Below, piece by piece: positions 6,328-12,454 of a stretch of DNA of 14,274 bases. The notes beneath the pieces are model-generated. The model ran no database searches, had not been told where the DNA came from, and saw only the letters and a list, made by a program, of their open reading frames with translations. Every line of letters begins with the position of its first letter. The first letter of the stretch is position 1. The position numbers and the translations under genes are program-made. Source of the DNA: Nanobdellota archaeon (GTDB taxonomy: Archaea; Nanobdellota; Nanobdellia; Pacearchaeales; GW2011-AR1); contig JAHIWJ010000146.1 in NCBI GenBank assembly GCA_018816205.1, positions 1 through 14,274 of the forward strand, read 5' to 3'.

Positions 6328-8733
6328 TTAGCTCACTACTAGAGAGATGCTATCTGCGTTTTGGCCAGTATACTTTGTATTTGCTGTTGTGTCAACACTG
6401 TCAAGTGTTGTCAATGCTGTAGCAGCGTTCTTAGTGTCAACTTGGCTCCAGCCCGCTACTAGTGTAGCAACCTTTCCTCCAGTTCTGGAGAAAGTCTGAA
6501 TCAAGAATGTATCGGTGCCGATTCCAGTTGCTGTTGTCCATTCGTCTCCACAGAACCTTGAAGCTCTGTTGAGCAAACTTGCAGCAACATCGTTAACACA
6601 GCTACCTCCAACAACAATTAGATTCTTGTTCGTAGGAACAGCTTCAGAGTCAAGGATCAATGCGCTTGATCCGACTGCGCCACCATCACCTGAACCAACG
6701 GATAAGTCGCCTTCTGCAACGTAAACCATTCCATAAGCTTCTGTTCCGTGATATGTTAGTTCTAGTGTGTCTTCATCTCCACTTGTTTTGTAGAGTGATT
6801 TTGTAGCAAGGTCTGATAACAAGTATCCAACCCAGTCATCTGAATCGCCAACCTCGAAGTCTTGAGCTCCGCTGAATAGGGTATCACTTACTGAACTTAC
6901 TGTAGTCTTAGCGTTGCCGCTTATTCCGACCTGCGCCCACATAGAAACACCAGCATTGATATCTCCATCCTTAGTTTCCTCTGTGAAGTTCATCTTCCAT
7001 ATATCTGCTGTGTCAGATGTAAGGTCCAAGGCTCCATCTCCAGTAGCACCACTTGTGTGATACCATGGTAATTGCACCTTGAGGCCTTCTTTAGTGACAA
7101 GTCTATCAATGTAGACAGCGCCAGTGCCACCTGCTCTCGTGATATTCAACGTCGCGTTCTTCAGAGTTTCACTAGCAGCTAGTAAGGTGATTTCTATCTC
7201 GTTTCCAATTGTGTCTGAATCACCAATATCAAGGCTAATCGCTTCGGTACTTCCCGCAGCTGCGCTCTTGATAGTTGTAGTGTTCTTAGATCCGTCAGAG
7301 TCATCTATCTTTGTGACTTCTAGCACATATGATTCGGAGTCGTCTCCGGAAATCCAGGTAGCTACGAAGTATTTGTCAATATCCATGTCGAAGCTAAGTG
7401 TTCTTTGTGTAGTAGAACCCAATTGGTTTGTAACGAGCAACTCGTCTGAATCCTTACCAATCAACGTGAAATCCGTGCCGTTTGTGTAGATAAAAGGTAT
7501 TTCTACCTGTCCATCAGACATCTGAACCTTCACGCCCATATAGTCATTGTGAGTGTTTAATTCTACTTTTTCCTGTTTATCAGTGTAGAATTCAGTCATC
7601 AATACCTTTATGGCGTTAAAGCCAGGCATTGTCAATTCAACGCCATCGGAGACCCATAGATCATCGTCTGCAAGCCACTGCAACTTAATACTGTCTATAT
7701 CAGTAGAACTGTTGGTGATGTAAGCATTGATCTTGTAGTCAGGATATATATCGCTGATGTCATCATCATTGATTTGTACTTCCTGCCCGTTGATAAGCTC
7801 GATTTTTCCACTGCCAACACTGAACTGAACCTGGTTTGTACCGGTCGCTCTCTCAGTGTAGAGAATGGACTTAACACCAATGTAAGTGTCAGCTATGCCA
7901 GGCACCTTCTTAGTTGTACCTGAATTCATAGGATCCATTACTACGCCGTTAACTGTGAAAACTACCTGTGTGGCGCTGAAAACCTGTGCTGAAATTTCTA
8001 ATGGTTCAGTACCGATAACAACGTTTTCCACGTCTCCTTCATTTAGAGTGACGGAGTTTGATGAATCAAGAAGAGTAAGGTATACATTGCCGCCAGTAAC
8101 ACCAGCGTCTAGAATATTGTATATCTTGCCTAGCATCTCGATGTCGGTTGTTTCCAAGTCTGTAAAGCCAGTTCCTCCTTCTGCATCGTCTGGACTAAAG
8201 TCCAACGTGTAGTTCAGAATAGCGTCTCCGTTTGAAAAGACGAATCCAATTGATGGTTCATCATCCTTGAATTCGGAGTCTTGAAAGTGAACTAATGTCC
8301 AACCAGCAAGGCCAATCTTTTGAGTGTAATCAAATTCTTTGCCTGCGTCGTTTTCATAAGTTCCTGCCTTCAGTATATTTGGCAATTGGTCATCATCTAA
8401 TGTGCTGTATATGCTGCTAGCTGTATTACCAAGATTAAATTCGTTTGTATTTGGTTTAGCAATCTGGAAACTTTCGCCATCTCCAAGCTCTGCTGTTTGT
8501 GTAAATCCTCGCTCAACTGCTACTGCATTCAAGTTCGTTTGAATGTCAACTACAGCAAGCATATCTTGTTGTTGTCCAACTCCACTACCGTAAACAATAG
8601 CCACATCAGGGCTACCGTTGCTCCCGACAAATGGGTCTGGATACATGGTAGCAGCGGTCAAACCGGCAAAACCAATGGTAGAAGTTACCATAACTGCGCT
8701 AGCCAACACGCTCGCAATCTTTTTAAATCTCAA
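6328..8733 (-). CDS. S-layer protein, MJ0822-like family
   Basis: An 801-aa exported protein that probably forms the cell's surface lattice. A signal peptide covers about 1-28 (basic RFKK, hydrophobic SVLASAVMVTSTIGFAGL, Ala-rich end). Just after it comes YPDPFVGSNGSPDVAIVYGSG, in split form YPDPFVG then SPDVAIVYGSG, typical of the N-terminal domain of methanogen-type S-layer proteins. The matching C-terminal domain is at about 704-770: NLIVVGGSCVNDVAASLL and GGKVATLVAGWSQVDTKNA. Between them are acidic beta-rich repeats containing 'DSD' phrases, poor in Cys, Lys and Arg. No C-terminal membrane helix or sorting signal is present. The start is TTG: an in-frame TAA lies 9 nt before it, and a strong AAGGAGG lies 10 nt upstream. 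The gene has its own promoter region, structured leader and terminator, as expected of a very abundant product. Confidence 0.87.
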   Translation of the reverse strand: MRFKKIASVLASAVMVTSTIGFAGLTAATMYPDPFVGSNGSPDVAIVYGSGVGQQQDMLAVVDIQTNLNAVAVERGFTQTAELGDGESFQIAKPNTNEFNLGNTASSIYSTLDDDQLPNILKAGTYENDAGKEFDYTQKIGLAGWTLVHFQDSEFKDDEPSIGFVFSNGDAILNYTLDFSPDDAEGGTGFTDLETTDIEMLGKIYNILDAGVTGGNVYLTLLDSSNSVTLNEGDVENVVIGTEPLEISAQVFSATQVVFTVNGVVMDPMNSGTTKKVPGIADTYIGVKSILYTERATGTNQVQFSVGSGKIELINGQEVQINDDDISDIYPDYKINAYITNSSTDIDSIKLQWLADDDLWVSDGVELTMPGFNAIKVLMTEFYTDKQEKVELNTHNDYMGVKVQMSDGQVEIPFIYTNGTDFTLIGKDSDELLVTNQLGSTTQRTLSFDMDIDKYFVATWISGDDSESYVLEVTKIDDSDGSKNTTTIKSAAAGSTEAISLDIGDSDTIGNEIEITLLAASETLKNATLNITRAGGTGAVYIDRLVTKEGLKVQLPWYHTSGATGDGALDLTSDTADIWKMNFTEETKDGDINAGVSMWAQVGISGNAKTTVSSVSDTLFSGAQDFEVGDSDDWVGYLLSDLATKSLYKTSGDEDTLELTYHGTEAYGMVYVAEGDLSVGSGDGGAVGSSALILDSEAVPTNKNLIVVGGSCVNDVAASLLNRASRFCGDEWTTATGIGTDTFLIQTFSRTGGKVATLVAGWSQVDTKNAATALTTLDSVDTTANTKYTGQNADSISLVVS

Positions 8734-8743
8734 TTTTTTTTAT

Positions 8744-8750
8744 CCTCCTT
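8744..8750 (-). promoter_or_regulatory. Strong Shine-Dalgarno that fixes the TTG start of the S-layer gene
   Basis: AAGGAGG, 10 nt before the TTG at 8733. It is the only near-perfect anti-16S match in front of a promoter-proximal gene here; the neighbours look leaderless. It lies in an unpaired A-rich stretch just after the last hairpin of the leader. Confidence 0.75.
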
Positions 8751-8756
8751 TCAGCT

Positions 8757-8831
8757 TTACTTATCGGCAGTCCCGCAGGACACCCTCTTCGAGGAGGTCT
8801 CTTCGAAACCACACGTCAACTTCATTGACAT
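8757..8831 (-). other. Possible 24-codon upstream ORF in the S-layer leader
   Basis: An ATG-started frame (beginning MSMKLTCGFEETSSKR, ending CGTADK) stops at TAA seven nt before the S-layer Shine-Dalgarno. The frame is open for another 25 or so codons upstream but has no start there. It has no clear ribosome binding site of its own. The same bases form stable hairpins, and GC-rich sequence is open in other frames too, so coding is uncertain. If translated, it would couple leader folding to S-layer translation. Confidence 0.25.
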
Positions 8832-8873
8832 GGAGGTCCCTTCGACCCGCCAAACGCCGACCTTGTCGACGTT
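8770..8873 (-). promoter_or_regulatory. Structured S-layer mRNA leader: six consecutive hairpins
   Basis: Read 5' to 3' on the minus strand, six stem-loops follow one another with short spacers. (1) 8853-8873: 9-bp stem AACGUCGAC/GUCGGCGUU, loop AAG. (2) 8834-8848: GGGUC/GACCU, loop GAAGG. (3) 8812-8832: 8-bp stem CAUGUCAA/UUGACGUG, loop UGAAG. (4) 8796-8810: GGUUUC/GAGACC, loop GAA. (5) 8783-8795: UCCUC/GAGGG, loop GAA. (6) 8770-8781: GUCC/GGAC, loop UGCG. Most loops hold GAA or AAG closed by C-G or A-U. The stretch is far richer in GC than its surroundings. S-layer messages in other microbes have stabilising leaders; here the role (stability, ribosome access or protein binding) is inferred. 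Stems were paired by eye. Confidence 0.6.
8793..8846. repeat. Direct repeat pair in the S-layer leader
   Basis: GGAGGTCTCTTCGA at 8793-8806 and GGAGGTCCCTTCGA at 8832-8845 (plus-strand reading) differ at one base and are 39 bp apart. A partial third copy, CCCTCTTCGA, is at 8783-8792. On the mRNA each full copy supplies UCGAAG followed by ACCUCC. Confidence 0.7.
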
Positions 8874-8910
8874 AAAGCCTAATAAGGTTAAACTAGAACA
8901 GCAAAAATCC

Positions 8911-8923
8911 TTTTAAAAAGCTT
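8911..8923 (-). promoter_or_regulatory. Proximal S-layer promoter (TATA box)
   Basis: Minus strand AAGCTTTTTAAAA with a purine-rich stretch just before it (TAGAAAG, possible BRE). A start about 26 nt on, near 8890, would give a leader of roughly 157 nt beginning just before the first hairpin. Confidence 0.55.
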
Positions 8924-8952
8924 TCTATAGTTTGATTCAATCCTGGTGTATG

Positions 8953-8969
8953 CGTTCGAGTTTTGAACG
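8953..8969. promoter_or_regulatory. Inverted repeat between the two S-layer TATA boxes, possible operator
   Basis: CGTTC-N7-GAACG lies just downstream of the distal TATA box, between it and its predicted start site. Archaeal repressors often bind there. No regulator is shown to bind it. Confidence 0.35.
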
Positions 8970-8973
8970 TTTG

Positions 8974-8987
8974 TTTATAAAGCTTTT
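8974..8987 (-). promoter_or_regulatory. Distal S-layer promoter (TATA box)
   Basis: Minus strand AAAAGCTTTATAAA, sharing the core AAAGCTTTWTAAA with the proximal box. The predicted start is near 8951, giving a leader of about 218 nt. Confidence 0.5.
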
Positions 8988-9083
8988 GGTGTTACTGGCA
9001 GTTTCGACAGGTGCTTTGGGGGAGAGGATTTTGGTTTATTTTTCTATACTGGTTTTTCCTTTACATATATTGGAAAAAGAAAC

Positions 9084-9092
9084 ATATAAATA
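9084..9092 (+). promoter_or_regulatory. TATA box for the winged-helix regulator
   Basis: ATATAAATA preceded by GAAAC. A start near 9113 would leave about 27 nt of leader with no Shine-Dalgarno before the ATG at 9140. The 9000-9083 stretch between the divergent promoters holds nothing else I can identify. Confidence 0.5.
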
Positions 9093-9139
9093 CTAATAGT
9101 CTTACGTAGATATGTGTTTGAATAAATACACTATACAAA

Positions 9140-9496
9140 ATGGCGGGCAAATCAAAGGTAAGAGAGATCACGATTATCGACGAGGGAGGCACGTTTAATG
9201 CTCTGCTTAGCAGGTTTACTGGTGAAAAAGAATATGACTTTGAGGGGCTTAAAACTGTGAGAAGAATTTTAAGTAACGAAAAAGCACGAGTTATTAATAC
9301 AATTAAGAATAAGAAGCCAAAGTCAATTTATGAGCTGGCAAAAATCTTGGGGAGGGATTTTAAGTCAGTCAAAGAGGATATTAAACTGTTGGAAAAATTC
9401 GGTTTTATTGATATAGTTGCTGAAAAGTCTGGAAAAAGAGAAAGGATGAGGCCGATTTTAATTGTGGACTCAATGTATATCCATATAAAATTATAA
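9140..9496 (+). CDS. Winged-helix DNA-binding protein, COG4190/MarR-like
   Basis: A 118-aa predicted transcription regulator. Residues 1-43 form a short N-terminal region (EITIIDEGGTFNALLSRFTG). The winged helix covers about 44-112: helix 1 LSNEKARVINTIKN, helix 2 SIYELAKILG, recognition helix FKSVKEDIKLLEKFGF, then the wing IDIVAEKSGKRERMRPILIV. The pattern 'LSNEKARVINTI...SIYELAKILGRD.K.V..DI..LE..GFI' matches the COG4190 (HVO_A0114-type) group. The start is fixed by an in-frame TGA at 9119 with no other ATG between. It is divergent from the S-layer gene across a 406-bp control region, so it could regulate that gene or itself (inference from position). Its stop codon directly abuts the stop of the convergent pilin-like gene. 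Confidence 0.78.
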   Translation: MAGKSKVREITIIDEGGTFNALLSRFTGEKEYDFEGLKTVRRILSNEKARVINTIKNKKPKSIYELAKILGRDFKSVKEDIKLLEKFGFIDIVAEKSGKRERMRPILIVDSMYIHIKL

Positions 9497-10009
9497 CTAG
9501 CGATAGATAATAAGTCTTAATATTATGCCTCCTGGGAGGGGCTTTTCTTGGGAAGCGTAAATTTTATCTGAGGTTATAAGCCCGCCCGAAATTGGGGGAA
9601 TTGCATCCGCTTCTCCTGAGCTTGTTTCCTGAAGTATTTGCATGATATATCCTTTCGTTGGACTGTCTCTGTTGAAATTCCAGCTGGATTCAATGGATTC
9701 TTTAAGTGTTTCTTTTAGGACTTCGCACCTTGACCTTCCGTTTGAACATAAACTAGGATTTGTGAGGCATTGAGGGATTAGTTCTGTTACGTCAAAGGGC
9801 ATTTGTGGGACTGTTCCGCAGGGTGTTGTGACTTTTGAGACGGCTTCTAAAAAGGCGGCTACGTCTTTGTTTTCTTTTGGATCGGCGCTTGAAGCGCCTC
9901 TTAGATATAACCCCAAGAAAATCAAGAAAATTATTGCAACTACGAGCATTATCAATACGAAACCGACCATTTCTTCCTGGGCTTTTTTGTTTTTACTTTG
10001 TTGAATCAT
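9497..10009 (-). CDS. Pilin-like secreted protein A (class III-type signal, KKAQ)
   Basis: A 170-aa protein with an archaeal prepilin-like start: short basic MIQQSKNKKA, then QEEMVGFVLIMLVVAIIFLI, a hydrophobic helix running to about residue 32. A prepilin peptidase (PibD/EppA/FlaK type) would be expected to cut at KKA|Q. Glu residues at +2/+3 resemble the conserved pilin glutamate. The outer domain has five Cys, including TTPCGT, IPQCLTN, SLCSNG and SRCEV, probably disulfide-paired, and a C-terminal beta region (GGIILRLIIYR). I prefer the ATG at 10009; a TTG six nt upstream would add only MH. It overlaps the preceding gene by 17 bp and is the last gene of the four-gene cluster. Confidence 0.68.
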   Translation of the reverse strand: MIQQSKNKKAQEEMVGFVLIMLVVAIIFLIFLGLYLRGASSADPKENKDVAAFLEAVSKVTTPCGTVPQMPFDVTELIPQCLTNPSLCSNGRSRCEVLKETLKESIESSWNFNRDSPTKGYIMQILQETSSGEADAIPPISGGLITSDKIYASQEKPLPGGIILRLIIYR

Positions 10010-10529
10010 GTGCAAGGGCGTGAATTCTTCCTAATTCGTATTTGAAGGTTTGTAAGTTAGAGTCCCACCTTACCAGGACTATAGGGGAAGTTTGCGTTCC
10101 GTCTGGGCCGCCCGAATTTGAGGGAATGTTTCCGATAAGCAAGAGTTTTTGGCAGGTTTCTCTGTTGTTGATGTTGCACCATTCCTGGGTTGGGTCTGGA
10201 GGAGGGTAAAGCCTTTCAATCATTAAGAAGTCTAAATTCCAGTATTTTGTTTTGTAGACGTCTTGCTCCTTTAGCGCGAGAGCTTTATCGAAGTCTACTG
10301 CTGAAGATTCTGAGAATCCTGTTTTAGAGAACATTAATTCTGGGGTGCCGGCCATTTGTCTGGCGAGTTCTTTGGCTTCTTGCTCTCGCAAATCGTCTAC
10401 AGTGCCTTGAAGTTTGGCCACAACGATTGTGAAATAAATTATCGCGACCATGCCGAAAAAAATCATTATAGCTACAAGCATGAACGCCATCTGCTGTATT
10501 TTCATCTGGGCCTTTTTAGAAGAGTTCAC
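9993..10529 (-). CDS. Pilin-like secreted protein B (KKAQ signal, GTG start)
   Basis: A 178-aa protein whose likely start is the GTG at 10529, not a further-upstream ATG at 10601: GGAGGAGGT lies seven nt before it, and the chosen N-terminus (VNSSKKAQMKIQQ, V read as Met) then matches the class III form of its neighbours. The helix MAFMLVAIMIFFGMVAIIYF follows (about 14-35). The outer region has an Arg/Glu-rich helix (DDLREQEAKELARQM) then a domain with two Cys (EWCNINNRETCQ), perhaps one disulfide, ending in RWDSNLQTFKYELGR. It overlaps the preceding gene by 14 bp and the next by 17 bp, showing tight translational coupling. Confidence 0.66.
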   Translation of the reverse strand: MNSSKKAQMKIQQMAFMLVAIMIFFGMVAIIYFTIVVAKLQGTVDDLREQEAKELARQMAGTPELMFSKTGFSESSAVDFDKALALKEQDVYKTKYWNLDFLMIERLYPPPDPTQEWCNINNRETCQKLLLIGNIPSNSGGPDGTQTSPIVLVRWDSNLQTFKYELGRIHALAHDSTK

Positions 10530-11520
10530 AGCCTCTACCTCCTCCAATGGTTTGGAAATTTTTGAAGTCTGGGTCGGATTGTACATACTGGTTGATATCA
10601 TTTAGGTCTGAAGTACCTGACAACACGCGCCCCACAAGAGTGTCGAGCAGCCCAAGGTAAGTTAAGGAGTTGCTGCTGCATCCAGTTGTACTTCCTTGAA
10701 CAATAATCTTTTCAGATTTGTAGAGATATAATTTTATTAGTTCTCTTATGTGGGCTAGAATTCTTGCTTTTTGGCATTCGTAGTTTGCTGGGTCTGAGAA
10801 AATCGCGGCGTAGAGCATTGCATAGGGGTCGTCTTCTAGGGAGTCGAGATAGTACATTGGCGGTGCTGAAACTTTTGTAACTTTATGCTGATTTATGTCA
10901 ACGTTAATTGTGCAGCTTGTCCCGCCGGTGAAACAGACGTCTATTTCGTCTGCGTCGCATGTTGTAGAAATCCTTACTTTTTCTAAGTTCAATGCTTGGA
11001 GCCTGGATTTAATAGCATCTGGGACGGGATTTTTGAAGCAATATTTTTCTTGATCGCTCCAGATTATTAAAAGGTCTGCTACCTTGAAAGGAAGCCAGAG
11101 GGGTTTTGACAGAACGTACATCTCTTCATCGCCTTGTATTCCGTAGGAGCTTGTGAAAATGTATTTGTTATGGAATGTGCTCATGGTGCCGTTTAATAAG
11201 GAGACTCTCTGACCTATCGGAGGGTTTACGCTGGTTCCAATGTTTTGTGAGCCGAAGGGGTTTGTTGTTGCGGGCGGTTCGCATTTGTTGAACAAAACAG
11301 TTTTATCTCTTAGGAGGATTTTTGCGAATTTTCCTTCTTCAACTTGTGTTTCGACCGGAGTTAGGAGAATGCCGATGCTTTTTCCTTCTTTTGCTTCCCT
11401 GCTAAATTGTTCTGTGCTAACTAACCTTATTGCAAAATAAATTGCTAAAAAGATAATGAATGCTCCGACAATAATCGTAAATATCCAACTAAAACTAAGT
11501 TCGTAACCCCTCTTTTCCAT
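10516..11520 (-). CDS. Pilin-like secreted protein C, largest of the cluster
   Basis: A 334-aa protein starting MEKRGYELSFSWIFTIIVG: basic KRG, then Tyr-Glu and a hydrophobic helix to about residue 33, resembling a class III signal with cleavage after KRG. The outer domain is large (about 300 residues) and mixed alpha/beta, with about eight Cys (FNKCEPP, KYCFKN, TTCDADEIDVCF, TSCTINV, YECQKAR, TTGCSS, GRGCELF). The size pattern of one large and several small members recalls minor-pilin or pseudopilin tip complexes; this is analogy only. The ATG at 11520 is 26 nt from a TATA box. Its 3' end carries the Shine-Dalgarno and GTG start of the next gene. Confidence 0.63.
   Translation of the reverse strand: MEKRGYELSFSWIFTIIVGAFIIFLAIYFAIRLVSTEQFSREAKEGKSIGILLTPVETQVEEGKFAKILLRDKTVLFNKCEPPATTNPFGSQNIGTSVNPPIGQRVSLLNGTMSTFHNKYIFTSSYGIQGDEEMYVLSKPLWLPFKVADLLIIWSDQEKYCFKNPVPDAIKSRLQALNLEKVRISTTCDADEIDVCFTGGTSCTINVDINQHKVTKVSAPPMYYLDSLEDDPYAMLYAAIFSDPANYECQKARILAHIRELIKLYLYKSEKIIVQGSTTGCSSNSLTYLGLLDTLVGRVLSGTSDLNDINQYVQSDPDFKNFQTIGGGRGCELF
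10537..10545 (-). promoter_or_regulatory. Shine-Dalgarno that decides the GTG start at 10529
   Basis: GGAGGAGGT inside the coding end of the preceding gene, 7 nt before GTG. It argues against the longer reading frame from 10601. Confidence 0.65.
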
Positions 11521-11542
11521 TTTTCAAGGAAGAGTGGGAAGA

Positions 11543-11550
11543 TTATAAAA
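11543..11550 (-). promoter_or_regulatory. TATA box for pilin-like genes C, B and A
   Basis: Minus strand TTTTATAA, centred about 26 nt upstream of the ATG at 11520. It suggests a leaderless transcript covering the three overlapping genes down to 9497. Confidence 0.5.
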
Positions 11551-11559
11551 CTTGTGACT

Positions 11560-12165
11560 TTATGGTGCGGTATCTCTGACAGTTACCTTGTAGTCTGTGG
11601 ATTTTTTTACAAGCCAGACGCTTACTTTACCGTCTTTTTTTACTTCTACGCAGAAGAATTTAGGTTGCATTACTACTCCGCTTGGAGTGTTTACTGAAAT
11701 TTCGGTTGTCATGCAGTCTGCTCCGTTGCACTTGAGGGTTATTGCTCCGAGGTCTGATGCGCAAGCCTTATCTGGAGGATACATGAAAACATTTTCACCT
11801 CCGTTGGGATTGTATCGATATTTTTTTATTAATTCATCCTTTATGCTGGCCCAGCTTCCTGGATCTGTCGTGGCTGAAAGATCCCCGAAACATACGTGTG
11901 TAATGCCGGTTCCGAACATGCCTGAAGGAAGTTCTCCAGTCCACTCGTCCTGGTACCAGCCAGATGTTGCGGACCAGGCGTCGCGAACTTCTTCACGCAG
12001 GTCTTCATAGTACAGACCGACGCTTGAGCAACGCCATAATCCGACAAAGTGGCGAATAGCGAAAAATGCTACGGAGATTATGAAAATTATTATAAATATA
12101 GAGAATATCATGCTAAAGGACATACCAAAAACTCCCTGGGCTTTTTTGTTTTTTATTTGTCTCAT
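11560..12165 (-). CDS. Pilin-like secreted protein D (KKAQ signal)
   Basis: A 201-aa protein starting MRQIKNKKAQGVFGMSFSMI: the basic stretch ends KKA|Q, then a hydrophobic helix runs to about residue 37 (FSIFIIIFIISVAFFAI). The outer domain is rich in Trp, Gly and Tyr, with Cys in LWRCSS, HVCFGD, KACASD, LKCNGADCM and FFCVEV, and ends in a beta-rich stretch (SVWLVKKSTDYKVTV). The ATG at 12165 is preferred over a TTG six nt upstream because it gives the shortest class III-type leader and has AAAAGG nearby. It follows rnp2 by 12 bp and may share its transcript. Confidence 0.65.
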   Translation of the reverse strand: MRQIKNKKAQGVFGMSFSMIFSIFIIIFIISVAFFAIRHFVGLWRCSSVGLYYEDLREEVRDAWSATSGWYQDEWTGELPSGMFGTGITHVCFGDLSATTDPGSWASIKDELIKKYRYNPNGGENVFMYPPDKACASDLGAITLKCNGADCMTTEISVNTPSGVVMQPKFFCVEVKKDGKVSVWLVKKSTDYKVTVRDTAP

Positions 12166-12177
12166 GTTCAAAACCTT

Positions 12178-12453
12178 TTATTTTTCTACTCTGTCTATTG
12201 TGCCTGAAACTTTTAGGATTTTTATTTGTTTCTCAGAAGCTTCGAAGGCCGCCCGGACGTTTGCTACTTCTTTTCTTTCTACTGCTAGGACAAATCCTCT
12301 TTTTGTGGTTTTTACGAACGCTGGCGCGGCCTTTGCCCAGCCGAGGATACCGATGAAATCGAGAATTGCTGTTTCTATTTCACCTTTATTCTTCGCTTCG
12401 ATGAGAAGGTAGTGGCGGTTAATTCGCGCGGATGGTTTCAGTTTTAGTTTCAT
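12178..12453 (-). CDS. rnp2: RNase P protein component, Pop5 (Rnp2) family
   Basis: A 91-aa Pop5 homolog. With Rpp30 it helps the RNase P RNA cut 5' leaders from pre-tRNAs. Family features are the N-terminal strand KPSARINRHYLLIEA, the helix around GEIETAILDFIGILG, the central strands APAFVKTTKRGFVLAVER, the helix EVANVRAAFEA, and the diagnostic end ILKVSGTIDRV (compare VSGTIR in relatives). The length is on the short side, lacking the C-terminal helices of some euryarchaeal Pop5 proteins. It begins one base after the protease gene's stop, so it is co-transcribed with it, an unusual partner for an RNA-processing gene. Confident on family, less on the subunit's completeness. Confidence 0.85.
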   Translation of the reverse strand: MKLKLKPSARINRHYLLIEAKNKGEIETAILDFIGILGWAKAAPAFVKTTKRGFVLAVERKEVANVRAAFEASEKQIKILKVSGTIDRVEK

Positions 12454-12454
12454 T

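Noticed and set aside
7886..8212. Plus-strand open frame opposite the S-layer gene
   Set aside because: Ser/Thr/Pro/Val-rich shadow of the acidic, codon-biased S-layer gene; no promoter or ribosome site.
8497..8916. Plus-strand open frame across the S-layer start and leader
   Set aside because: It spans the promoter-leader region only because the GC-rich hairpins lack stops; its product has no recognisable pattern.
8734..9139. CRISPR array or tRNA gene in the largest intergenic region
   Set aside because: The repeats are only two imperfect 14-mers with hairpins, not regular repeat-spacer units; no cloverleaf can be drawn.
10530..10601. N-terminal extension of pilin-like protein B from ATG 10601
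   Set aside because: It overlaps the preceding gene by 86 bp and hides the signal motif; GTG 10529 has a strong Shine-Dalgarno.
11597..12010. 137-codon plus-strand open frame opposite pilin-like gene D
   Set aside because: Antisense to a gene with a clear class III start and secreted-domain pattern; no supporting features.
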